Shown here one piece after another: positions 7,939-16,569 of a DNA stretch of 64,000 nucleotides (its first letter is position 1; the number at the start of each line of letters is the position of its first letter). The position numbers and the translations under genes are program-made. This stretch comes from Fodinibius saliphilus. GTDB taxonomy: Bacteria; Bacteroidota; Rhodothermia; Balneolales; Balneolaceae. The notes beneath the pieces were generated by a model. It was not told where the DNA came from. It ran no database searches and saw only the letters and a program-made list of their open reading frames with translations. The stretch covers positions 1,834,414 to 1,898,413 of the forward strand of contig NZ_VAWF01000001.1 of the NCBI RefSeq assembly GCF_005869845.1, in the 5' to 3' direction.

Positions 7939-10692
7939 TTATTCCCCTCGGTATGGCACTCCGTCGGTAATCCATTCAGGAGCTTCCTCTCCCCGCAGAT
8001 AGTGATCAAAATACTCTTTCATTTTGATTGCATAGTCTAACTTGTTGGCATACTTTTGCAAGTGATGCGGCTCATCACGGTATTGTAAAAAGACAGCATC
8101 CTTATCGAGTCTACGCATTGCCAAGTACATTTCTATTCCCTGATACCATGGCACCGCGGTATCTTCATCTCCAAACATCATCAACAAGGGAGTATTAATG
8201 CGGTCTGCATAAAATACCGGCGAATTTTCAATATAACGCTCGGGATACTCCCACAAGCTTCCCCCGATACGACTTTGGGTTTGCTCATATTGAAATTGAC
8301 GGGCAAGTCCCGATCCCCATCGAATACCACTATAAGCACTCGTCATGTTTGAAACAGGTGCACCGGCAATTGCTGCATCAAATATATCGGTCTGGGTAAT
8401 CATGAAAGCCGTTTGATACCCGCTCCAGGAATGTCCGTGTAGGCCTAATTTGTCAGGGTGTGCAATCCCCATTTCAATTAGCTTTTGCACACCGGGCACC
8501 AAGCTCTTGGTTGATGCAAAACCAGGCGTGCCCACTTCAAAACGGATATCCGGTAGAAACACCACATAGTTATCACTCACCCATTGTGGGAGCGTAGGAC
8601 GGTCGTCGGTCGTAATGTTATTAAACTCATACGCCCGTTGCGAAAAGAATCGGTAGTAATAGATCAATACCGGGTATTTTTTATCCGGATCATAATTATC
8701 CGGTTTTATCAAAGCCCCGCGAATAGTTTGTCCGTCATCCATATCCGACCATTCAATAAGCTCAGCCGTTCCCCAATTATAGGTATCATGGAGATTTAAA
8801 TGCAGCCCTGTTAGTCGTTCGGTATCCCCAAACGAAAGATCGTTGCTAACCCACAAGTTTGGATACTCATCATATTTTTCACGGCTATAGATAATACGAT
8901 CTGAATCTTCAGCAGAAGTCACGAAATTGTACTTATGGTCTGTCTCCAATTTTTTTTCTGTTCCAGGCTCATCCAGCTTCAGGGTATAAAAACCATAGTT
9001 TTTTTTATGGTCATAAAATCCCCGAACTAAGACTTCATCGCTGGGATCAAAAGTTTTGCGATCCTTCTCAGTGCGCTCAATACGATATATTATATCCCGG
9101 TCACGGCCATCTTCAGTGAGGTTTACGGCTTTACCCTCATCTGTAAAAAACTTCCATACATCGTACTTATCATAGATCATAACGGCTTTATCTCCCTTCA
9201 TCCACCCAGCGATTCCATATCCCTGTACCGGATAGGGATAATCATGATCTTCATTATAAAAGGGCGTATCCAGATGCTTTGTGAGATTACGATACAGTTC
9301 TTCTTCCACATTATACAGATGCCAATCTTTGTCTTGATAAAAAACTACATAATTTCCTTTGGGGGACAGAACGGCGTCAGATCTTAGCTTCTCAATAACC
9401 TTTGTGCGCCCACCTGTTTTCAAGTCAATAATGTAGTAATCGCTGAAAAACCCGTCCCAAGTCATCTCTTGCAGATATGGCACCCGGGATTGTCCCAACA
9501 CATAATCAGGATTCTGGCTGACTTCTACATTCGGCACCTTGTGGTCAGCCAGTTGTACCCATTGGGCATTATCCATATGATAAACCGCTCGATATGTTCG
9601 TTTTTTGCGCCAAGTCCATGATTCCTTCTCATGAGTTTTAATCCGGGGATCATCATAATGCCATACATCCATCTCTTTTTTATCCAGAATCTGTTCCCGA
9701 CTGTAAATATCTACAGAGTCTGCTTTTTCCTCTTTTTTCTTCTGATTGACTTCAGCCATTTCCCGTGACATTAATCCGAAAAATAAGCGCTCTCCATTTT
9801 CTGTCCATTCCAGGTCGTTATTGGTGCGCAGCGCCCATTCCTTATCAACATCTCCAGCTTCAACCAATGTACGTACACCCTCATCATTAACCTGCCAAAT
9901 CCTCAGGTCTGCATCATCTGTTTCAAACGTAGTATCCAGACTGGCTTGAGTAAAAGCAAGCTTTTCGTCGTTATGATCCCACTCCAGGTTGGCAAACAGC
10001 TGGTTTCCTGCCTTAACTACCGTCTGCTTTTCTGATGAGGACGATTCCAGGTCACGATAAAATAGCCCATTATTAGCCCCATTGGTATCAACGACTGAAT
10101 ATGCTAAATGATGAGAAGTACTGTCAAAGGCAACTTCTTTTACAAAAGGGACGCTATACTCTTGACCTGATTCCAAGTTACGCAATATCATTTTGGTACC
10201 CAGATAATCATTTTTACTCTTTTTATCCTTAATACTTTTAGATTGATAAAAGTGAACTACAGCCCATTTCCCATCATTAGAAAACTCAAACGATTTTACA
10301 CTATCCTTTTCAATTGTAGTACCGTTAGCGGTATTTAATAAAGCCAACCCCTGTTTAGGTTTATCCTTTTCAGCTTTTATCTGATCGATGAGTTTAGGTT
10401 TTAGATAAGCTCCTACCCAATTTCCATTGCGAGTTATCCTAGGATCATCTCCCATCTTGACGGTAAAAATTTTATCCTCTTCCAGGCTACGAATACGCAC
10501 TTCACCATCTCCTCTGTCTGGCCAGACACTATATACCAGCCATTCCCCATTGTCTGAAAAGTGAGAGTCTGAAATATCCTCCCATTTCATCACATCCTCA
10601 AAAGTAAGCTTTTTATTTTGTGCCGTGGACAAAAGCGGTATAGCTATTACTACCGTAATCCACATTACAAAAGAACGCAGTACCCATTTCAT
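7939..10692 (-). CDS. S9-family prolyl-oligopeptidase-like peptidase
   Basis: A 917-residue exported serine peptidase. An ATG at 10692 is preferred over 10701 because it starts a standard signal peptide (MKWVLRSF, cleavage near STAQ). Residues ~30-650 form a beta-propeller-like region with repeated WD/TxD-type strands. The C-terminal alpha/beta-hydrolase domain carries the nucleophile in GHSWSG (Ser755), an acid in FGDEDTAVPW and a His in DEPHH. Family members cleave oligopeptides or dipeptides in the periplasm. The gene stands alone and ends at the shared hairpin at 7907-7930. A long variant of the DPP-type S9 peptidases is the best description; substrate preference cannot be read from sequence. 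Confidence 0.88.
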   Translation of the reverse strand: MKWVLRSFVMWITVVIAIPLLSTAQNKKLTFEDVMKWEDISDSHFSDNGEWLVYSVWPDRGDGEVRIRSLEEDKIFTVKMGDDPRITRNGNWVGAYLKPKLIDQIKAEKDKPKQGLALLNTANGTTIEKDSVKSFEFSNDGKWAVVHFYQSKSIKDKKSKNDYLGTKMILRNLESGQEYSVPFVKEVAFDSTSHHLAYSVVDTNGANNGLFYRDLESSSSEKQTVVKAGNQLFANLEWDHNDEKLAFTQASLDTTFETDDADLRIWQVNDEGVRTLVEAGDVDKEWALRTNNDLEWTENGERLFFGLMSREMAEVNQKKKEEKADSVDIYSREQILDKKEMDVWHYDDPRIKTHEKESWTWRKKRTYRAVYHMDNAQWVQLADHKVPNVEVSQNPDYVLGQSRVPYLQEMTWDGFFSDYYIIDLKTGGRTKVIEKLRSDAVLSPKGNYVVFYQDKDWHLYNVEEELYRNLTKHLDTPFYNEDHDYPYPVQGYGIAGWMKGDKAVMIYDKYDVWKFFTDEGKAVNLTEDGRDRDIIYRIERTEKDRKTFDPSDEVLVRGFYDHKKNYGFYTLKLDEPGTEKKLETDHKYNFVTSAEDSDRIIYSREKYDEYPNLWVSNDLSFGDTERLTGLHLNLHDTYNWGTAELIEWSDMDDGQTIRGALIKPDNYDPDKKYPVLIYYYRFFSQRAYEFNNITTDDRPTLPQWVSDNYVVFLPDIRFEVGTPGFASTKSLVPGVQKLIEMGIAHPDKLGLHGHSWSGYQTAFMITQTDIFDAAIAGAPVSNMTSAYSGIRWGSGLARQFQYEQTQSRIGGSLWEYPERYIENSPVFYADRINTPLLMMFGDEDTAVPWYQGIEMYLAMRRLDKDAVFLQYRDEPHHLQKYANKLDYAIKMKEYFDHYLRGEEAPEWITDGVPYRGE

Positions 10693-10963
10693 ACTAATCA
10701 TAATGTCTGACTTTTTTTTCGATTACCATAACTATTGTATCTGCTGATTCCTACCACCTGTACAATAGAAAAACTTTGTTTACACAATGAGAAGAAATAA
10801 TATTGTTATTGCAACTCTTTCACTCCCTTTTTTGTATAGTTTTACGAACTTCTACCAAGACCAAATATTTAGTCACAAATTACATTATACTTTCGATTGA
10901 TTAACCTGAATATCTTGTATTTTTTAAAATTAGTTTTTAAACGGATTATCAAAATTGCTCCTT

Positions 10964-11530
10964 ATGGAACAGCCCTATAGTTATTCTTGGTATATTGAAC
11001 AATTCGAAAAAACTAAAAAAGACGCTGAGAGTTTTATCTTGTCGGTTGATGAAGTACAACTTTTTCAACCCCCTTCAAAGGGTACATGGTGTATTGCAGA
11101 ATGTTTTAGCCATTTAATCAATTATGGGAACCTATATTTCAATGATTTAGCGGCCAGTATCTCGAACCCTTCGGCGACAACTAAGAATATCCAGCGTCCT
11201 TTTCCGCCCCGTTGGCTAGTAAGAAAACTAGTAACATGGTTCGAACCCCCATACAAGATCAAATTAAAAACAGTACCTCAAATGAAACCGGATCCTGTTT
11301 CCGGCTATAATCGCATGAATTTACTTAATGATTATATTTCTCTGCAAGATCAATTTATTGCTCAACTGGAGAAAGGCCGTCATCACCATGCAGACCTGGG
11401 ACGAATAAAGATGAAACATCCTTTAATTTCATTAATCAAGATGACACTGACAGAAACGTTCGCCCTTGCCGAAGCCCATCAAAGAAGACACTTCTGGCAA
11501 GCTGAACAAATACTGCATACACTTCAATAG
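10964..11530 (+). CDS. DinB-fold (DinB_2) protein
   Basis: A 188-residue protein of the DinB/YfiT four-helix superfamily. The ATG at 10964 is used; the TTG three codons upstream is less likely. Possible metal ligands are the His in ECFSHL (first helix pair) and the two His in EAHQRRHFWQ near the C-terminus, the usual three-His pattern of this fold. Members are putative thiol-dependent transferases or hydrolases; the particular substrate is unknown. It converges with crtZ, leaving only 6 nt between the stops, with no terminator in the gap. Confidence 0.8.
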   Translation: MEQPYSYSWYIEQFEKTKKDAESFILSVDEVQLFQPPSKGTWCIAECFSHLINYGNLYFNDLAASISNPSATTKNIQRPFPPRWLVRKLVTWFEPPYKIKLKTVPQMKPDPVSGYNRMNLLNDYISLQDQFIAQLEKGRHHHADLGRIKMKHPLISLIKMTLTETFALAEAHQRRHFWQAEQILHTLQ

Positions 11531-11536
11531 CAGCCG

Positions 11537-11983
11537 TCATTCTTTATATTTGTCATATGGAAATAAGAATAACCCATAAGGCTCCTGCCCTTTTTTATCG
11601 ATAGACTGGTGATGGCGCTGATGGGCATATCTTATTAGTCGCATAATTTTACTATCACTTTTGAACGGCATAAAGCGCTTGTGTGCGAAGAGATCGTGAA
11701 TTATAAAGTATAGCACCCCATAAATGGCAATACCGCTGCCTATCGCAAAATTCACGGAAGTAAGAGGGGAATCAATACCAACATAAATGAGGTATAAAGA
11801 GATACCTGCGAAGAAGAGAGAAAAAAGATCATTCATCTCAAATAAACCGTGTGTGGATTCATGATGTGAACGATGAACCTGCCAAAGTAGTCCATGAAAA
11901 ATAAATCGATGGACCAGGTATGAAATGATCTCCATCCCTGCAAAGCCCAACAAAATCCATCCTGTAAAAATCAATATATCCAT
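11537..11983 (-). CDS. crtZ: Beta-carotene hydroxylase (CrtZ type)
   Basis: A 148-residue integral-membrane di-iron hydroxylase of the fatty-acid-hydroxylase superfamily. Four His clusters are visible: H25/H30 (HRFIFH), H37/H40/H41 (HRSHH), H96/H101 (HDLFAH) and H121/H124/H125 (HQRHH), matching CrtZ. Hydrophobic segments flank them (about 3-22, 52-70, 78-97). It would add 3/3' hydroxyls to beta-carotene, giving zeaxanthin-type pigments. crtI is 28 kb away at 39609 and no other carotenoid gene is in the window, so the pathway is not clustered here. A perfect 14-bp palindrome lies about 105 nt upstream (12087-12100). Confidence 0.88.
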   Translation of the reverse strand: MDILIFTGWILLGFAGMEIISYLVHRFIFHGLLWQVHRSHHESTHGLFEMNDLFSLFFAGISLYLIYVGIDSPLTSVNFAIGSGIAIYGVLYFIIHDLFAHKRFMPFKSDSKIMRLIRYAHQRHHQSIDKKGQEPYGLFLFPYDKYKE

Positions 11984-12443
11984 ACTTATATCTTTTATTA
12001 TTATTTAATAACGACCTTATCTAAAATCATATTTAATAGGTGTCGAACAATAATGATAACATTGACTTCTGCATCCTCGTTTAGATAGTACTTAAGTACT
12101 TTGACAATCTCAGTGATTAACTCTCAGATTATATAAGAGGCTCATTACCTATTAACGGGAGTATATTTTTTCAAAGCTGTGGGCGTTTAGGTTTTGCAAA
12201 GCCGCCTATGAGTAAAATGAAAAACTAAAACAGTAATAGATATCAGCAATCTACCTTATAGAAAATTAACTTATAAAATGGGGAATGTTTTCAGGGGGCA
12301 TCAGCGTTATTAACCGCTCGATATGTTATATTATAAAAAATATCGACTCACGGTGTTACAATATTAAAGATACATAACAGTTGATAAAACAAAGCCTTGA
12401 AGCTATAAGAAAAACAGTTCTATAACACTATCTACCAATCATT
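11984..12443. other. 460-nt divergent intergenic region (crtZ / TetR)
   Basis: No gene seen. It holds a perfect palindrome AGTACTTAAGTACT at 12087-12100, followed immediately by TTGACA on the plus strand, and a weaker inverted repeat centred on TTTGCAAA near 12195. As the shared upstream region of crtZ and a TetR-type regulator it is the natural place for an operator. No Shine-Dalgarno is obvious before the TetR gene start. Confidence 0.5.
12087..12100. promoter_or_regulatory. Perfect 14-bp palindrome, candidate operator
   Basis: AGTACTTAAGTACT is a perfect dyad in the divergent region between crtZ and a TetR-family gene, 104 nt before crtZ. Length and symmetry suit a TetR-type or other dimeric repressor. 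That it is bound by the neighbouring TetR protein is inference from position only. Confidence 0.4.
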
Positions 12444-13145
12444 ATGGATGATACTTTTGATCCTGAAATTTTTGAATTAAAGTTCCAATTAGCTGATGTC
12501 GCAACGGACCTGTATATAGAGGGCGATGGCGACTTTTTAATTAAAGAAGTGGCACAAGCAGCAGATCTCACTCCCGCTGAAGTCTTCAACTATTTTGCGA
12601 ATAAAAAGTCGATTCTGGAATTCTATTATGCTTCCTTAGTCATTCGCTATGAAATGATGATTAGTGAGATAGATAGCTTTGAATCGTATACAATTAAAGA
12701 AAAGCTTTCAAACTTTATCTTCACTAATTTTGATCTACTAAGCGAAAAAGAAGCATTTGTTGAAGATACATTCAAAGAATATATCATCCATAGTTATTCT
12801 AAAACGGATTATGAAAAAGAGGTAGAACGATTAACCAAGCAGTTTCTTGAAAATGATGATCAAATATCTATAACCTCTACCCTGGCCCTCAATTCTTATG
12901 CTTACTCTTTTTTAAGACGCCAATACCTTGAGCTGATCCGGTTTTGGTTGAATGACACAAGTGACGATAAAGAATTAACAATGGAGTTAACAGATAAGCT
13001 CACCGGGGTTCTCGAAGAAATGCTCTACAATCCCGTTCTTGACAAAAGCTTTGATCTACTAAAATTCATAAATGCCAATCGGAAAGAATTTTTCAAAAAT
13101 ATTCCTGTTGTAAAACAAGTTTGTTCTAAAATTGAAATCAAATAA
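12444..13145 (+). CDS. TetR-family transcriptional regulator
   Basis: A 233-residue protein whose N-terminus fits the TetR helix-turn-helix: an opening helix (ELKFQLADVATDLY), then FLIKEVAQAADLTPAEVF and NYFANKKSILEFYY, equivalent to the recognition helix and the YYHFxxKxxL signature (residues about 8-60). The rest is an all-helical ligand or dimer domain with no assignable ligand. The stop is 3 nt before the UbiB-family kinase gene, so they form one operon and may be functionally linked. FCB-group genomes often carry a TetR plus AarF/ABC1 pair. Its operator is unknown; the palindrome at 12087 is a candidate. Confidence 0.8.
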   Translation: MDDTFDPEIFELKFQLADVATDLYIEGDGDFLIKEVAQAADLTPAEVFNYFANKKSILEFYYASLVIRYEMMISEIDSFESYTIKEKLSNFIFTNFDLLSEKEAFVEDTFKEYIIHSYSKTDYEKEVERLTKQFLENDDQISITSTLALNSYAYSFLRRQYLELIRFWLNDTSDDKELTMELTDKLTGVLEEMLYNPVLDKSFDLLKFINANRKEFFKNIPVVKQVCSKIEIK

Positions 13146-13148
13146 ACT

Positions 13149-14477
13149 ATGAGCAACGATTTTCCATCATCAAAGCTTGAGCGCGGTAAAATTTTTGCTA
13201 AAACCGGGCTTAAGGTAGGTACCAACTATGCTAAACGATACCTCAAAAAATCAGTTGGTAAAAAAGAATCCGAAGAAGAAGGCAAAGAGTTCCATACTAA
13301 AAATGCACGGCACGTATTTAATGAATTCACCAAGCTTCGCGGTACAGCACTTAAGATAGCTCAATCATTGAGTATGGACGATGGTATGCTCCCTGAAGAG
13401 TTTGCTGAAGTAATGAGCGAATCCCAATACAGTGTCCCGCCTATTAATAAAGCCCTTGCACGCTCTATTATTCGAAAAGAACTCGGTGATTATCCTGAAA
13501 AACTTTTTGCTGAATTTAACCCTGAAGCTTTTGCAGCCGCTTCTATTGGACAAGTGCATGAAGCACGACTAAAAAATGGACAAAAGGTAGCAGTAAAAAT
13601 CCAATATCCAAATGTGAAGAATACCATTCATTCTGATATGGCGATGGCCAAAACGTTAGTGAACAGGGTTATTAGTGGAAATGGTTCTTTTGATGAGTAT
13701 TTTGAAGAAATTGAAGAGACACTGATGGAAGAAACAGATTACCATCAAGAGGCCGAATACCTGGAATATTTCCATAACCGATTTTCGGAGGGAGCGGTCA
13801 TTACTCCTGAATATATTAAGGAGTTATCCACGGAAAAAGTATTAACCATGTCTTTTATTGAGGGGCATCACCTAAAAGAGTTTTTAGCTGACAATCCCAG
13901 CCAAGAAAAGAAAAACCACTTTGGACAATTGCTCTGGGATTTTTTCCATGATCAAGTGGAACAACGAGATTTTATTCATGCCGACACACATCCGGGCAAT
14001 TTTTTCTTTCGGGAAGATAACAAACTTGGGGTCATCGACTTTGGCTGTGTCAAAAAGTTCTCAGAAGAGTTTACGCACAACTACATGAAACTTTTGCCCA
14101 CACACTTGGAACAAGATGAGCAAAAGATTCGCAAACTCTATAAGCAGTTGGATATCATCAAAGAAAACCCTAAAAATCCAGCAAAGGAAGAGGAATTTTT
14201 CCAGTTCTGTAAGGCCTATGGAGATATCTTTGCCCAACCGTACATGGGAAATGAATTTGATTTTGGTGATCGCGAATTCAAAGAAAATTTAACACGATTT
14301 GCCAAAGAGCTGCCTATTAAAAACGAACCGCGAGGTGACAAGAACTTTATCTACAGCACCAAGGTACATATGGGACTTTATAACATCTTAATGAAATTAC
14401 AGGCGCAAATAGATACAGAACGGAGCAAAAAATTAACCCATACCATGATTGATGTGATGGAGCAAGAAGCGGCATAA
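13149..14477 (+). CDS. UbiB/AarF (ABC1) family protein kinase-like protein
   Basis: A 442-residue ABC1/UbiB protein kinase-like ATPase. Hallmarks: KxxQ motif (LKIAQSLS, Lys69/Gln72), the Ala-rich loop AAAS (129-132) replacing the usual Gly loop, Lys150 in VAVKIQ, catalytic HADTHPGN (Asp279, Asn284) and IDFG (Asp297). In this family these features favour ATPase activity linked to lipid or isoprenoid quinone handling rather than protein phosphorylation. There is no C-terminal membrane pair as in E. coli UbiB, so it may be peripheral, like some ABC1 proteins. It is encoded 3 nt after the TetR gene. The role in quinone or lipid homeostasis is family-based inference. Confidence 0.87.
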   Translation: MSNDFPSSKLERGKIFAKTGLKVGTNYAKRYLKKSVGKKESEEEGKEFHTKNARHVFNEFTKLRGTALKIAQSLSMDDGMLPEEFAEVMSESQYSVPPINKALARSIIRKELGDYPEKLFAEFNPEAFAAASIGQVHEARLKNGQKVAVKIQYPNVKNTIHSDMAMAKTLVNRVISGNGSFDEYFEEIEETLMEETDYHQEAEYLEYFHNRFSEGAVITPEYIKELSTEKVLTMSFIEGHHLKEFLADNPSQEKKNHFGQLLWDFFHDQVEQRDFIHADTHPGNFFFREDNKLGVIDFGCVKKFSEEFTHNYMKLLPTHLEQDEQKIRKLYKQLDIIKENPKNPAKEEEFFQFCKAYGDIFAQPYMGNEFDFGDREFKENLTRFAKELPIKNEPRGDKNFIYSTKVHMGLYNILMKLQAQIDTERSKKLTHTMIDVMEQEAA

Positions 14478-14512
14478 AAAAAGCCCGCAACGTTTTCATC
14501 AACGTGCGGGCT
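14475..14512 (-). terminator. Intrinsic terminator of hflKC
   Basis: Stem AGCCCGC..CGTT / AACG.GCGGGCT (14482-14512, one bulged base). On the minus strand it is followed by seven T residues, so it terminates hflC. On the plus strand no T-run follows, so it is a poor terminator for the UbiB gene. Confidence 0.85.
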
Positions 14513-14533
14513 CAATGCTAGTTCGTTTCCAGA

Positions 14534-15481
14534 TCAGTCTTGAATACTATTTAGATACTCATAGAACTCGCTTTCTGTAGAAAGAATAATTGACGTTTGC
14601 TCATCAAAGACCTTCCCATATGATTCCATAGTTCGAGTAAAGTTGTACAGTTCGCGCGCCGCCCGGGATTGATCATACGCTTCTGCATAAATTGCAGTTG
14701 CTTCCGCATCCGCTTTTCCCCGTATCTCTTCTGCCTCACGAAATGCCTCTGACTGAATTGATTTCAGCTCACGTTCTTTTTCACCGTTGATGCGGGCAGC
14801 TTCTCCCTGTCCTTCAGATCGAAATTTATCCGCGATACGATTCCGTTCACTGATCATACGATCGTATACTGTTTTTCGGACCTCCTCAACGTAATTAATG
14901 CGTTTGAATCGGAAGTCCAGAACTTCCAGACCTAAATCGGAAGCACGTTTATTTGCCAGCTGCTGAATAGCTGTCTGAATGGAATCTCGTCCTACCACGA
15001 TGTCTGCCAGTGAGTCTTCCACAATCTCTGTTATTGTAGCTCCTGTTTCAGGATCACGATTGGTCGATCGTACGACTTCTACCAAATCATGAGAAGCAAT
15101 GGCATTACGTGTTTCCCCATCCAGGATGTCATCGAGGCGAGATTGCGCTCCACGCTCATCCCGTAATCGTTTGAAGAACTGCAGGGGATCGGTAATCTGC
15201 CATCGAGCATATGTATCAACAAAAATAAACTTTTTGTCTTTGGTCGGCACTTGGTTTCGATCACCATCCCACTCTAGGTAACGTTTATCAAAGAAGTTAG
15301 CTGTTTGTACAAAAGGAATTTTCATCTTCATTCCCGGTTCGGTAATCGTTTCGCCCACGGGATCACCGAACTGTGTTATGACAACCTGCTCAGTCTCATC
15401 AACGATATAGAAACCATCAAGTCCAATGAGAACAAGTAGGCCAAGAACAATAAATAATGTAATACTTTTCCAATTCTTCAT
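14534..15481 (-). CDS. hflC: HflC, FtsH modulator subunit
   Basis: A 315-residue SPFH/prohibitin-domain protein. An N-terminal membrane anchor (about 5-27) is followed by the SPFH core (EQVVITQFGDPV, then ARWQITDPLQFF) and a long alanine/glutamate-rich coiled coil (about 205-285). In E. coli HflC and HflK form a large periplasmic cage around the membrane protease FtsH and restrain its activity. It lies 2 nt downstream of hflK, in the standard order hflK-hflC, and shares a terminator at 14475-14512. The length is close to E. coli HflC (334). Confidence 0.93.
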   Translation of the reverse strand: MKNWKSITLFIVLGLLVLIGLDGFYIVDETEQVVITQFGDPVGETITEPGMKMKIPFVQTANFFDKRYLEWDGDRNQVPTKDKKFIFVDTYARWQITDPLQFFKRLRDERGAQSRLDDILDGETRNAIASHDLVEVVRSTNRDPETGATITEIVEDSLADIVVGRDSIQTAIQQLANKRASDLGLEVLDFRFKRINYVEEVRKTVYDRMISERNRIADKFRSEGQGEAARINGEKERELKSIQSEAFREAEEIRGKADAEATAIYAEAYDQSRAARELYNFTRTMESYGKVFDEQTSIILSTESEFYEYLNSIQD

Positions 15482-15483
15482 AG

Positions 15484-16494
15484 TTAGTTACCCTGTGCGT
15501 TTGTATTTGAATTATTCGCCTTTACGCCATCCATCTGCATTTGTAACAGTGGCAGTACGCTGTTGCCATTTTGGTCCGTCACGATCTTATTACCCATCTT
15601 CGGGATAATATCTTCGAGCGTCTCCAAATAAATTCGGCGCTTGGTAACTTCTGGGGCTTTAACATATTCACGATAGAGTTGATTAAAACGTGAAGCCTCA
15701 CCCTCTGCCCGGTTTATTCTGTCAATAGAATAACCTTCAGCTTTTTGGATTGTTTCCTGGGCCTGTCCCCTTGCTTTGGGAATCACTTTGTTATACTCCG
15801 ATTTCGCCTGATTGATCAGCGTCTCTTTTTGTTGCTGTGCTTCGTTTACAGCATTAAAAGATGGTTTCACCGGATCCGGCGGATTAATATCCTGAAGTAC
15901 AATTTGTTCAATTTGCAATCCTGCCTCATACTCATCACAGATCTCTTGAATCAACTGTTGTGCTTCTAAAGTAACCTCGGCACGTCCTACTGTTAGCACC
16001 TCATTCACTGTACGGTCTCCAACAATTTGACGCATTGCCGACTCAGAGATATCGCGCAGTGTTTGTTCCGGATTTCGAATTTTAAATAAGAAATTATACG
16101 GATCTGAAACCCGGTACTGTACAACCCATTCTACGTCAGCAAGATTAAGGTCACCGGTAAGCATAAGTGATTCATCCGTATATCCAGCTTTCTGATAGCT
16201 TGATCGAACGTTTGCACTCGTCGTTCGATAACCAAACTCATGCTTTAGCTGACGTTCAACAGGCACATAGCGAACTTCTTCAATAAAAGGCGCTTTAAAA
16301 TTCAAACCAGGCTGTGCTGTACGTGTAAATTCACCAAATCGTGTTACAATGCCTACTTCTTCAGGATTAACCGTAAAAAAGGAGGCAAAAATCACGATAA
16401 AAACTAAAACACCCAGAATAATAAACCGGATGTTTTTGCTCAAACTTTTGAGCTGTGGCGGCATATCCATGCCAGAAAAATTATCTTGAGCCAT
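15484..16494 (-). CDS. hflK: HflK, FtsH modulator subunit
   Basis: A 336-residue SPFH-domain partner of HflC. A cytoplasmic tail with a short Met/Pro stretch precedes a transmembrane helix (about 25-43), then the SPFH core (EEVGIVTRFGEFTRTAQPGLNFKAP split by conserved Gly/Pro) and a coiled-coil segment with QQQKETLINQAKSEY. It is shorter than E. coli HflK (419) mainly because the Gly-rich cytoplasmic N-terminus is reduced. It is first in the hflKC operon, with an RsbU-like phosphatase gene 75 nt upstream on the same strand, possibly co-transcribed. Confidence 0.93.
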   Translation of the reverse strand: MAQDNFSGMDMPPQLKSLSKNIRFIILGVLVFIVIFASFFTVNPEEVGIVTRFGEFTRTAQPGLNFKAPFIEEVRYVPVERQLKHEFGYRTTSANVRSSYQKAGYTDESLMLTGDLNLADVEWVVQYRVSDPYNFLFKIRNPEQTLRDISESAMRQIVGDRTVNEVLTVGRAEVTLEAQQLIQEICDEYEAGLQIEQIVLQDINPPDPVKPSFNAVNEAQQQKETLINQAKSEYNKVIPKARGQAQETIQKAEGYSIDRINRAEGEASRFNQLYREYVKAPEVTKRRIYLETLEDIIPKMGNKIVTDQNGNSVLPLLQMQMDGVKANNSNTNAQGN

Positions 16495-16569
16495 TAGTAC
16501 TATGTTTTCAGATTAGAGAGAATAGAGATGAAAATAAAAAATAAACCAACAATGTTAAGAAACTGCATT

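Noticed and set aside
14482..14512. Terminator for the plus-strand UbiB gene
   Set aside because: The T-run follows the stem only on the minus strand, so I assigned it to hflC.
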